Assembly (NCBI GenBank): GCA_011053095.1
Contig: DRHS01000021.1
Span: 1-45,491, forward strand
Direction of reading: 5' to 3'
Length of the DNA: 45,491 nt
Source: Bacteroides sp.
GTDB lineage: Bacteria > Bacteroidota > Bacteroidia > Bacteroidales > SM23-62
Each line of letters starts with the position of its first letter. The stretch's first letter is position 1. Below are positions 22,721 through 30,944 of the stretch, one piece after another. The notes under the pieces are model-generated. The model was not told the origin of the DNA and made no database searches. It worked only from the letters and a program-made list of their open reading frames with translations. The position numbers were made by a program, and so were the translations under genes.

Positions 22721-24376
22721 TTAACGCATCCTGCCCCAATTTGAAAATGGGTTATCAACTACAATCCTCTCCGGTCTTGTGGCAAGTTCATATCCAACCA
22801 GATAGGACAACTCACTCACTTTTTTAAGTTTTTCGAAATTAATCCGGTCATAATTGTCCGTGATCTTATGGTAATCCACATGGATTCCGGTTGAATAAAA
22901 CAGTATCGGGATATTGCGTCTCGCGAAATTAATATGATCGCTCCTGTAAAAGTAACGGTAGGGATGATTGGGATCATTCATGGTTGAGTCTGTAAACATA
23001 CCCACCTTGTCCATAGTCTGGTTGTGGATGTCCATCAGTTCTGAGCTCTGGTGACCGCCTATGAGGCTTAGAGAATCCATTCCCAGAACACTGACTTTTT
23101 CTCCGCCTACTGACCCTTTATCTCTTTCTGTTCTTACAGATCCGACCATGTCAAGGTTCATGTTTACAACAGTTTGTTCGAGCGGAATCAGGGGATTTTC
23201 AGTATAATATTTTGATCCGAAGAGGCCGATTTCTTCCCCGGAAACCCATAATATCATTACCGATCTTTTCAGGTTTTTCTGTTCTGCCATGAAAGCTTCC
23301 CCGATCTCCATCAGGGCTACGGTTCCGGATGCATTATCATCCGCACCATTGAAAACACCTCCCATACCATCTGTTCCTACATGGTCGAAATGGGCGGTAT
23401 AGATGATGACTTCCTTTTTAAGCTCCGGATCATTTCCTTCGATCAGTCCCACAACATTTGGAACCGCTTTTTCATCCAGAGTATAATTGGCGCTGATCTC
23501 AACAGTTGTTTCAGGAATATCGAAAGAGACCGGCTTCAGTTTTTTGTCAATTTTGTTCTGGAGTTTTTCAAGAGTCTTGCTACCGCCTTTCAGTATCTCA
23601 TCTGCAACCTCCCGGTGTATCATAATGATTTTTGTGGCAACGTTTGGCATAAAACTGCGATCTTTTTGTCCAAATTCCTTTACATACCTTGATGTGCTTA
23701 AGTACCGGGCCATTCGAGGTGAGTATTCTTCAAGTGAATTATAGCCGGATTTGGGATCCATAACAATCAGCACTGCTTTTGGGCCCCTCATTATAATTCC
23801 GGGCATTTTAAACTGGTATGATCTATCACTGCTCCAGTCCTGACCTTCCAGCAGGCTCTTTCCTGATTCGTCCAGGGGCCCCCGGTTCATTATCATTACA
23901 ATTTTCCCGCCAATTTCGATTCCGTCGAAATCATTATACTCGTCCTCCTTTGAATAAATACCATAACCTGCAAACACTACTTCACCACTTATTTCATGGT
24001 TCAGGGTATCCGGGTTGAGAAGATAAAAGGGATTGCCAAGGTTGATTTTCTCTTTTTCACTTATGACGGTAATTGAAGAATTCTCAGTGTCCATTCGCTT
24101 GCTTACAAGCGTATATTCCTGGTAGTAATCTCCATTGTCATCAATGGCTTTCAAACCAATTCTTTTTGCCTGCTTCCTTATATATTCGGCTGCCTTATCC
24201 AGTCCGGGTTCCCCTGTTGCCCTGCCTTCAAGATCATCGTCGATGAGAAAAGTAAGATGGCTGTCCAGATCAGGTAGATCAATCTTTTTGAGGCCTGCTT
24301 TCTGGGCATGAACCTGTGTAATCAACAGTAAAGCGCAAAAAAGAACAAGAAAATATCGGTTTTGGGAGAGTTTCAT
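22721..24376 (-). CDS. Exported M28-family zinc peptidase with PA domain
   Basis: This 551-residue protein has a signal peptide (RYFLVLFCALLLITQVHAQ). A protease-associated domain is inserted at about 125-260 (ISGEVVFAGYGIY, GGKIVMIMNRG). The M28 catalytic domain shows the two-zinc ligands: H329 in YTAHFDHVG, D346/D347 in GADDNASGT, the E381-E382 pair in VSGEEIGLFGS, D409 in NMNLDMVGS, and a C-terminal His in GIHVDYHKITDN. It is likely a periplasmic or surface aminopeptidase. It is first in a two-gene run with the universal stress gene and divergent from the SDR gene. Confidence 0.93.
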   Translation of the reverse strand: MKLSQNRYFLVLFCALLLITQVHAQKAGLKKIDLPDLDSHLTFLIDDDLEGRATGEPGLDKAAEYIRKQAKRIGLKAIDDNGDYYQEYTLVSKRMDTENSSITVISEKEKINLGNPFYLLNPDTLNHEISGEVVFAGYGIYSKEDEYNDFDGIEIGGKIVMIMNRGPLDESGKSLLEGQDWSSDRSYQFKMPGIIMRGPKAVLIVMDPKSGYNSLEEYSPRMARYLSTSRYVKEFGQKDRSFMPNVATKIIMIHREVADEILKGGSKTLEKLQNKIDKKLKPVSFDIPETTVEISANYTLDEKAVPNVVGLIEGNDPELKKEVIIYTAHFDHVGTDGMGGVFNGADDNASGTVALMEIGEAFMAEQKNLKRSVMILWVSGEEIGLFGSKYYTENPLIPLEQTVVNMNLDMVGSVRTERDKGSVGGEKVSVLGMDSLSLIGGHQSSELMDIHNQTMDKVGMFTDSTMNDPNHPYRYFYRSDHINFARRNIPILFYSTGIHVDYHKITDNYDRINFEKLKKVSELSYLVGYELATRPERIVVDNPFSNWGRMR

Positions 24377-24465
24377 TAATGAAAGTTTTTAGGTGAAACA
24401 GATCTTAAAAGTAGTGGAATTATAAAGAATATGCCATACCTTATATCCCAAAAGCAAGTCTAAGG

Positions 24466-25158
24466 ATGAAAAGAACGGTTTTAATTACGGGAGCTTCTGG
24501 CAATCTCGGTGCAGGGGTCATGCAAAAATTCCTGGAGGAAGATTTTCAGATTGCAGCTTTGGATAGTCCGCGCAGCGCTCCAGGAATTAAAGAGTCAGCT
24601 CAGGTCAGATCTTTCCCGGCAGATCTTATGGATGAACGGGGGGTAGGAGAGGTTGTTGAGGCAGTATATTCTATTTTTGGAAGCATTGAGATGGCGGTGT
24701 TAACCGTTGGAGGATTTGCCATGGGCGATATTGAGAAGACAGGCCTTGATGACTTTGATAAAATGTACCGGTTAAATTTTGTTACTGCCTATAATGTTGC
24801 CAGGCAGCTTTATCTGAGAATGAGGGATCAGGATGGAGGGGGACTAATAGTATTCATTGGTTCCCGGCCTGCTCTTCACCCGGATCAGGCAAAAAATATG
24901 ATTGCGTATTCCCTAACTAAATCCCTGGTGTTCAGGCTGTCAGAGGTGATCAATGAAGAAGGCAAGGAGGTAAATGTGGGTGCAAGTGTTGTAATCCCCA
25001 GTGTTATTGATACTCCTCAAAACCGCACTGCCATGCCGGATGCCGACTTCTCAAAGTGGGTTAGTCCCCTGCAAATCGCTGAAAAAATCCATCACCTGAC
25101 AACAACTTCCGGCAGAAAACAGCGAGAGAGTATTATTGAAATATACGGTGATTCTTAA
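24466..25158 (+). CDS. Short-chain dehydrogenase/reductase (SDR)
   Basis: This 230-residue NAD(P)-dependent oxidoreductase has the nucleotide-binding TGASGNLGAG motif (residues 8-17), an acidic DS after the second strand, VLTVGGFA in place of the usual NNAG, and the catalytic Tyr-Lys pair in MIAYSLTKSL. The substrate is not recognisable. It is convergent with the membrane-protein gene ending at 25169. Confidence 0.93.
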   Translation: MKRTVLITGASGNLGAGVMQKFLEEDFQIAALDSPRSAPGIKESAQVRSFPADLMDERGVGEVVEAVYSIFGSIEMAVLTVGGFAMGDIEKTGLDDFDKMYRLNFVTAYNVARQLYLRMRDQDGGGLIVFIGSRPALHPDQAKNMIAYSLTKSLVFRLSEVINEEGKEVNVGASVVIPSVIDTPQNRTAMPDADFSKWVSPLQIAEKIHHLTTTSGRKQRESIIEIYGDS

Positions 25159-25168
25159 ACGGGTTTTC

Positions 25169-25612
25169 TCAAAACCAGTAACGCACTCCGATTCCGCCAT
25201 TCATTTCAAATTTTGTATCGGGGATGATAGCGAATCCCGGGACAATCTCAATGAATACATCAAGAGGAGTGCCGTCAAAAATATAGGCCAGACCTACAGG
25301 AACCCGGGCACCAATTGATATATCATTACCGAATCCTAACCTGGCTCCAATACCGAAATAAAATGGCAGCTTACCCTGTTCAACAGGTATCAGCTCGAAA
25401 AAGTGCCTGAGGTAATCGGCATGGATATGTAACCAACCATTAGAAATGGACCATGCCACTCCTGCATCAACTGCATCATGGGTGCTGAGCCATGATTTGG
25501 CACTAATCCCGGTGGGTTCCCCGACGATTATACCTACACCCGTTCCGCTGTCCTGGGCCGCCAACCCAAGTGAAGATATTCCTAGCAAGGCAATTATAAG
25601 AGATTTTTTCAT
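25169..25612 (-). CDS. Small outer-membrane beta-barrel protein
   Basis: This 147-residue protein has a signal peptide (MKKSLIIALLGISSLGLAAQ). It is glycine- and aromatic-rich with alternating strands (GVGIIVGEPTGISAK, FYFGIGARLGFGND, RVPVGLAYIF) and the C-terminal aromatic end GGIGVRYWF expected of an outer-membrane barrel. It resembles the DUF3996-type small barrels of Bacteroidota. I chose ATG 25612 because the signal peptide starts there; the frame upstream to 25681 is not signal-like. The role is unknown. Confidence 0.78.
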   Translation of the reverse strand: MKKSLIIALLGISSLGLAAQDSGTGVGIIVGEPTGISAKSWLSTHDAVDAGVAWSISNGWLHIHADYLRHFFELIPVEQGKLPFYFGIGARLGFGNDISIGARVPVGLAYIFDGTPLDVFIEIVPGFAIIPDTKFEMNGGIGVRYWF

Positions 25613-25788
25613 ATCTGTTCTTGAATTGAGTTTTATTGGTACGAAAGTAGTAAAAATTCTATTTTCACAGCCTGACCCCACCTGTTCCCCGGTCCGGGAG
25701 GTTTCCCAATACTGTAAATATTATGAAAATGACGCACCCCCATCCTGTATGCGAAGTTGAAATACTGGGTTAATAAATCCAGGGGAGA

Positions 25789-26505
25789 TTAGTGATCGAG
25801 CTGCTTTTGAATATCCTCTTTGCCCAACCCTATAGGAATACCGACATGTACCCTGAACGCCCTGTTGTATTCAGCAGGAAGGGTTTCGTCTTTCAGCGTA
25901 TTTATAAATCCATGGGAGTATCGAAGGCTGAGATTCACCCCATCTCCGCCACCGAACTTGAATCCGAGTCCCACATCAGCCGCTACATCCATCCGGGTAA
26001 TATCATCTTTTATGAAATCCTTGTAATACAATTCAGCATTTTCCTCAGGTTTGACCATAAAGACGTCATCAGCTGTCATCAAAAGACTGGTTTGTACTCC
26101 GGCTTCAAAATACAACTGGTTGGTAAGTTTGTATCTCGGAAGGAATATGAATGTCATATAATCCAGTTTTCTCCAGGTTTCTAATGTTTCATCATCGGGT
26201 ATTTCTGCAGGTAAATCCCGGTTATCTGAACCCCTGGTTCCCATCTTATCAATAAAGAGAAATTCGGGGTGCAGGTAAAAATGATCCGAAAGTTTGAAGT
26301 TAAAATACAGTCCAAAATTTAGGCCGTAGGCATATTTGGCGTCGGGGTGATCGGAAAGGGTTGAGAAATTAGCACCAGCGTTAAGCCCGAATTCTATATT
26401 GGGGGTATTTAGTTTATCACCGAATACAAGGGCGATCAGGATCTGTGATCTTGCAGTTGTAATTGACAAACTGGCCAGAAGGATCAGGAATAATAATTTT
26501 TTCAT
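25789..26505 (-). CDS. PorT-like outer-membrane beta-barrel protein
   Basis: This 238-residue protein has a signal peptide (MKKLLFLILLASLSITTARS). A domain of the outer-membrane beta-barrel_2 (PorT) type follows: IEFGLNAGANFST, YAYGLNFGLYFNFKL, HFYLHPEFLFIDKMG, YFEAGVQTSLLM and DVAADVGLGFKFG. It does not end in an aromatic residue (KEDIQKQLDH), which is unusual for this fold. I chose ATG 26505 because the upstream part of the open frame is not signal-like. Confidence 0.83.
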   Translation of the reverse strand: MKKLLFLILLASLSITTARSQILIALVFGDKLNTPNIEFGLNAGANFSTLSDHPDAKYAYGLNFGLYFNFKLSDHFYLHPEFLFIDKMGTRGSDNRDLPAEIPDDETLETWRKLDYMTFIFLPRYKLTNQLYFEAGVQTSLLMTADDVFMVKPEENAELYYKDFIKDDITRMDVAADVGLGFKFGGGDGVNLSLRYSHGFINTLKDETLPAEYNRAFRVHVGIPIGLGKEDIQKQLDH

Positions 26506-26605
26506 CTGATGGATATGTAATGGTTTTCGAGGTACTAAGATATTTATTTCCGGTTGATTTATGAAGCCGCACTCAATTACAATCAATCCTTAGAATTGCA
26601 GGAGA

Positions 26606-28951
26606 TTAGTTTGTACTGCTTCTCAGCGTCTGTATGAGTTGCTGGTAACTCTGATCTGTGGGATAGTACTCCATAAGTTTCCCGGCATATTTGATCGCTG
26701 CCTCACGATTGCCCAGTTCAAAATTGAATGTGGCAAGTGAATACAGCAGATCCCTGTCGAAGGGATTCTCGGAAAGTGCGGACTCCAGATATTTCACAGC
26801 TTCAGGCTGCTTCCCAAGAGAGTATAGTCCCACAGCATAAACATAAGCATACCTTGGGTTTTCCGGTTCCATGGCTGACGCCTGCTCAAGATATATCATT
26901 GCTTTTTCATTGGCTTTTCGCCGGACCAGGTTGAGGCCAAGGGCATAATTCACAGCCGCCATATCAGGTCCTCTTTCAATGGCATCCCTGAGAATCTGTT
27001 CACCTTCCTGGTCCCTGCTTGTAACCCGGTACAGGTCGGCAAGGTTCACATAGGCTGTGGTCAGGGCAGGTTCAATTTCGACTGCCTCTTTATAGTAGGA
27101 CTCAGCACCTGCGTAATCCCCCTGGTTCAGGGCCAGTATTCCCAGGTTCATATGGGCTGAAGGGTGATCTGCATTGATCATCTGGGTTTCTATATACTCC
27201 TGCAGAACCAGGTCGCGTTGCCTGAGACCGGGCTTTCCAAAATATTGTGCAGATACCCGGGCAAGCTGAAATGCTGCAGTAACCCGAATCAACAATACCG
27301 AATCATTCAGCCTGGGGAGGGCAAGTTCCAGAAGCGTATTGTCATCTGCGGCAAAAAGAGCAGATATGGCGGCAAATCGGATTAAGGGATCAGGATCTGA
27401 AAGGCTATTTCTAAGAACTCTTATAATGGAAGGATCCTGGTAGTTTTGCAGCAAGGAAACTGCAGTGGCTTTAACCATCACTGAAGATTCCGGGTCTTCC
27501 GTCAGCCGGATCAGTTCTGGCAGGGCTTCGGGATAGGCCTGCCGGGCCGCCCAAAAGACTTCTCCGTAATGTGTGCCGTTCCTGTTCGGATCACCGTACC
27601 ATGTCCGGCACCAATCGGCTGACCACTGGTTACTTTTGTCGGAGTGACATTTATTACATGCGTTGGGTGATTTCAGTTTATCCGAAAGATCCGGCCTTGG
27701 AATCCGGATACTGTGATCGCGCCTGGGATCAACCACCATATAGGTCCTTTCAGGCATATGACATTCCAGGCAACTGGCCCCTTCCTGCTCCGGGTCATGA
27801 AAATGATGTTCCCGGCTCCCATATTTTTCAGCCAGGTGGCAGCGGTAACAAAGGGCATTACTGTGAACAAATACTTTTCCGCTATGCGGTTCATGACAGT
27901 CCTTGCATACTACTCCTTTCTGATACATTTTGCTTTGAAGGAAGGATGCATAAACATAAACTTCCTCTAGTATCTGTCCATCGGCAAAATACAGTCCCTC
28001 ATCAAGCAGGGACGGTGAATGTGTCTCCAGGAAAGATTTTCCATGAATATAATTTTCACTAAGGATAGCCCGTCGGGCATGGCATCGGGCGCACATATCG
28101 ACCAGTTTGCGGTCTGTTCGAACGACGGATCTTTCTGCTGTTCCGGTTTCCATGTTAAAAACCCAGGAGGCATTATCATCATCCTTCAGGCGAACCGCAA
28201 GTCCCATATCAGCAAATGCTTCGGGATTTCCTCCCTGCTCGACCACACGGGCCCATTCGACATGGTTTGAAGCGGGACCGTGGCATGCTTCGCAGGATAC
28301 ATCTATTTCATCCCAGCTGGTATGATAGGTTTTGGTTCCATAATCATATTGTTTCCGGACATTTGTTGAATGGCATTCGGAGCACATGTAATTATAATTC
28401 TGTGCAATATGGGTCCAGTATAAGATGTCATCATGAGGGATTCTTTCCAGGTCATAAATATGAAACCATCGCTGTCCCCCTTCAACCGCATCCCTGGTAT
28501 CCCAGCAAAATGGCAACATCTGGAAAGCACCATCCGGAAATTCAACCAGGTACTGCTGCAATGGCCTGATACCCAGTACGTATTTGATTCTGTAATCCCT
28601 GTGATCACCACCCTCACCCTCAGTATGTACCATAAACTCCCCATCCTGTCTGAAAAATCGGGTCGAAACCCCCAGGTGTTCAATGGTAAGATCATTGAAA
28701 TTACCCAGCACTGTTGTATCCGTTGCAAAATCCATTGCAAGGTCATGGTCTGATCCCTGGAAAAGAGAATATTCCCGCTCATGGCATTCTTTGCATGATT
28801 CACGACCGGTGTATTCCGGTCCCACATCACCACCCAAACCGGAAGAAGATCCTCTTTCTGGCTGCTTCTTGCAGGTACTGAAAAGCAGTGCCAGAGCAAG
28901 CAGAATGGGGGGAATCATAAGAAGAAGACGGGTATGCTTTGAGCGTTGCAT
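26606..28951 (-). CDS. Octaheme cytochrome c lipoprotein with HEAT and TPR repeats
   Basis: This 781-residue lipoprotein has signal lipobox LLFSTC with C27. Eight CxxCH sites follow: CKECH 53, CSECH 190, CEACH 220, CARCH 287, CKDCH 349, CYRCH 368, CLECH 394 and CNKCH 432. Residues about 470-570 look like HEAT repeats and about 590-775 like TPRs (SAHMNLGILALNQGDYAGAE and three further repeats). The N-terminal half resembles multiheme c552/c554-type families. It is an electron carrier, probably on the periplasmic side or cell surface, with a protein-binding tail. It is divergent from the Rieske-cytochrome b-cytochrome c operon, which suggests joint use. Its terminal acceptor is not readable. 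Confidence 0.88.
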   Translation of the reverse strand: MQRSKHTRLLLMIPPILLALALLFSTCKKQPERGSSSGLGGDVGPEYTGRESCKECHEREYSLFQGSDHDLAMDFATDTTVLGNFNDLTIEHLGVSTRFFRQDGEFMVHTEGEGGDHRDYRIKYVLGIRPLQQYLVEFPDGAFQMLPFCWDTRDAVEGGQRWFHIYDLERIPHDDILYWTHIAQNYNYMCSECHSTNVRKQYDYGTKTYHTSWDEIDVSCEACHGPASNHVEWARVVEQGGNPEAFADMGLAVRLKDDDNASWVFNMETGTAERSVVRTDRKLVDMCARCHARRAILSENYIHGKSFLETHSPSLLDEGLYFADGQILEEVYVYASFLQSKMYQKGVVCKDCHEPHSGKVFVHSNALCYRCHLAEKYGSREHHFHDPEQEGASCLECHMPERTYMVVDPRRDHSIRIPRPDLSDKLKSPNACNKCHSDKSNQWSADWCRTWYGDPNRNGTHYGEVFWAARQAYPEALPELIRLTEDPESSVMVKATAVSLLQNYQDPSIIRVLRNSLSDPDPLIRFAAISALFAADDNTLLELALPRLNDSVLLIRVTAAFQLARVSAQYFGKPGLRQRDLVLQEYIETQMINADHPSAHMNLGILALNQGDYAGAESYYKEAVEIEPALTTAYVNLADLYRVTSRDQEGEQILRDAIERGPDMAAVNYALGLNLVRRKANEKAMIYLEQASAMEPENPRYAYVYAVGLYSLGKQPEAVKYLESALSENPFDRDLLYSLATFNFELGNREAAIKYAGKLMEYYPTDQSYQQLIQTLRSSTN

Positions 28952-29069
28952 AGGGAAAATTTGAACTCAAAGTTATTTTAAAACTTTAAAAATAGCAGTC
29001 TTTGTTCTTCGTATTGAGGTAATTCAGAAAGAAACTTAATAAATTAGCCATCTGATACCCCAGATACCC

Positions 29070-29531
29070 ATGGACGATCACAACAATTCCGGACATAGCC
29101 GGAGAGATTTCATCAGGCGCCTGGCCACATGGGCGGCAGCTTCCGCTGGCCTCCTTGCCGGCATCAGCCTGCTGAGACAGTTTGTCCCCCGACTCACCCA
29201 GTATCAGAAACGCTTCAAAATAGGCCGAAATAATAATTATCCGTTCAATACATTTACCTACCTGGCCGACAGGCAACTGTTTGTTTACAGGGATCATGAA
29301 GGGATACGAGCAGTATCAGCGGTATGCACCCATCTTGGATGCATCATAGAAAAAAGCGAGGATGGATTCCAGTGCCCCTGCCACGGCTCATGTTATAATA
29401 AAAACGGCGAGGTTCTCTCCGGAGCGGCAACAAAAGACCTGCCATGGTATTCCCTGCACAAAGATCCTGATGGACAAATCGTGGTCGACCAGGGAAGACT
29501 GGTGGATTCCAGCCAAAAACTATACCTGTAG
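29070..29531 (+). CDS. Rieske 2Fe-2S subunit of a bc-type complex
   Basis: This 153-residue protein has a Tat-like N-terminus with twin Arg (HSRRDFIRRLATW) and one membrane anchor (about 18-35). The Rieske fold carries CTHLGC (86-91) and CPCHGSCY (102-109), which supply the two Cys and two His ligands. It is the first gene of the operon, its stop abutting the cytochrome b start. It takes electrons from menaquinol to the c-type subunit. It is preceded by 118 non-coding bases shared with the divergent octaheme gene. Confidence 0.94.
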   Translation: MDDHNNSGHSRRDFIRRLATWAAASAGLLAGISLLRQFVPRLTQYQKRFKIGRNNNYPFNTFTYLADRQLFVYRDHEGIRAVSAVCTHLGCIIEKSEDGFQCPCHGSCYNKNGEVLSGAATKDLPWYSLHKDPDGQIVVDQGRLVDSSQKLYL

Positions 29532-30941
29532 ATGGCCCTGACAGAAAATAACAGGCGAAGGCTTGGAAGGATAAACAAAAATTTCTTCCTGCATATCCAT
29601 GCCAGCAAGGTTCATCCCCATTCCCTGAAAACCACCTATACCTTTGGACTCGGAGTCATGCTCGGCTTCCTGTTTGTAATCATGATCCTGACAGGTGTAA
29701 TCCTGATGATGAATTATACTCCTTCGGTCGACCGCGCCTACAATTCTGTCAAAGACATAATGTTTGTTCTCCCCGGTGGCAGGTACATCCGTAACATTCA
29801 TCGATGGGCTGCACACGGAATGGTAATTATCTCCTTCCTCCACCTGATCCGTGTCTTTTTCACCGGCGGATATCTCGCCGGGAGGCGCCGGAACTGGATT
29901 TTCGGTGTGGTCATCCTCTTCCTGGTCATGTTCATGAACTTTAGCGGCTATCTCCTTCCCTGGGATCAGCTCGCTTTCTGGGCCGTGACAATAGGTTCAA
30001 ACATTGCCGCCTCCTTCAGGGAGCTGACTGATATACTTGGAATTACCCAGGTATTGGATATAGGAGGTTTTATTAAAAGATTGTTATTAGGGGATGAGCA
30101 GGTCGGACAGGCGACATTATCCCGTTTCTTCATGCTGCACGTTGTATTCCTGCCGGTAACCCTGATGATTCTCACAGGACTTCACATCTGGCGGATCCGC
30201 AAAGACGGGGGAATAAGCCGTCCCGCAAATATTGCTGCCGCCAATAACGACACCCTCATCACAGGTAATTCTGATACCACCACTATGGCAGATTCCGGGG
30301 CCAGCCAGAAGATCTATACCTGGCCGGTAGTAATGGTGGCTGAGCTGGGAATTCTATTATTGACGGCCGCTGTCCTTCTTAGCATGGCCTTCCTGTTCGA
30401 TGCTCCGCTACTCGAAGAAGCCAATCCTGCATTCCCCGAAAACCCTGCAAAATCACCCTGGTATTTTCTCGGGATACAGGAACTGGTGTCCTATTCGGCT
30501 TTCGCAGGTGGAGTCGTCATCCCGCTTCTTTTCCTGACATTCCTTATCTCTATTCCTTACATCGACAGGGAAGATGAGCATATAGGGGTATGGTTCAGCG
30601 GCAGGATGGGTCGGCATACAACATGGAGGTCAATTCTTTTTGCAATGATCGTAACCATGGCACTGGTATTTGTCATCGTAAGGTACGGATGGCTGAATAC
30701 CTGGTTTCCCGGCACACCCCGGTTCCTGGTTATGCTCATTAACCCTGCAACCCTGTCTGCACTTTTCTATATTCTCTGGGCAAAATGGACATGGCGGAGA
30801 ACCCGTTCGAGCCGGATGTCAGCAATGTCATTGTTTACATGCACCATGACGGGATTTATTATATATACAACTATCGGGATCTGGTTCAGGGGACCGAACT
30901 GGGAATTTTTCTGGTCATCCGCCCAATGGCCAGTTTTCTAA
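29532..30941 (+). CDS. Cytochrome b/b6-type subunit, fused with subunit IV
   Basis: This 469-residue membrane protein joins the four-helix cytochrome b part (about 30-230) and the three-helix quinol part (subunit IV-like; about 260-465). Heme ligands are H90 and H104 in the first pair and H203 and H218 in the second. The 15-residue step of the second pair matches cytochrome b6 rather than bc1 cytochrome b, whose step is 14. GYLLPWDQLAFW and SPWYFLGIQELV, in place of the PEWY motif, are seen around the quinol site. It is directly adjacent to the Rieske and cytochrome c genes. Confidence 0.94.
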   Translation: MALTENNRRRLGRINKNFFLHIHASKVHPHSLKTTYTFGLGVMLGFLFVIMILTGVILMMNYTPSVDRAYNSVKDIMFVLPGGRYIRNIHRWAAHGMVIISFLHLIRVFFTGGYLAGRRRNWIFGVVILFLVMFMNFSGYLLPWDQLAFWAVTIGSNIAASFRELTDILGITQVLDIGGFIKRLLLGDEQVGQATLSRFFMLHVVFLPVTLMILTGLHIWRIRKDGGISRPANIAAANNDTLITGNSDTTTMADSGASQKIYTWPVVMVAELGILLLTAAVLLSMAFLFDAPLLEEANPAFPENPAKSPWYFLGIQELVSYSAFAGGVVIPLLFLTFLISIPYIDREDEHIGVWFSGRMGRHTTWRSILFAMIVTMALVFVIVRYGWLNTWFPGTPRFLVMLINPATLSALFYILWAKWTWRRTRSSRMSAMSLFTCTMTGFIIYTTIGIWFRGPNWEFFWSSAQWPVF

Positions 30942-30944
30942 ACT

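Noticed and set aside
28303..28899. 198-codon minus-strand frame overlapping the octaheme gene
   Set aside because: It is in another frame of the same strand as the octaheme lipoprotein, whose CxxCH motifs define the true frame.
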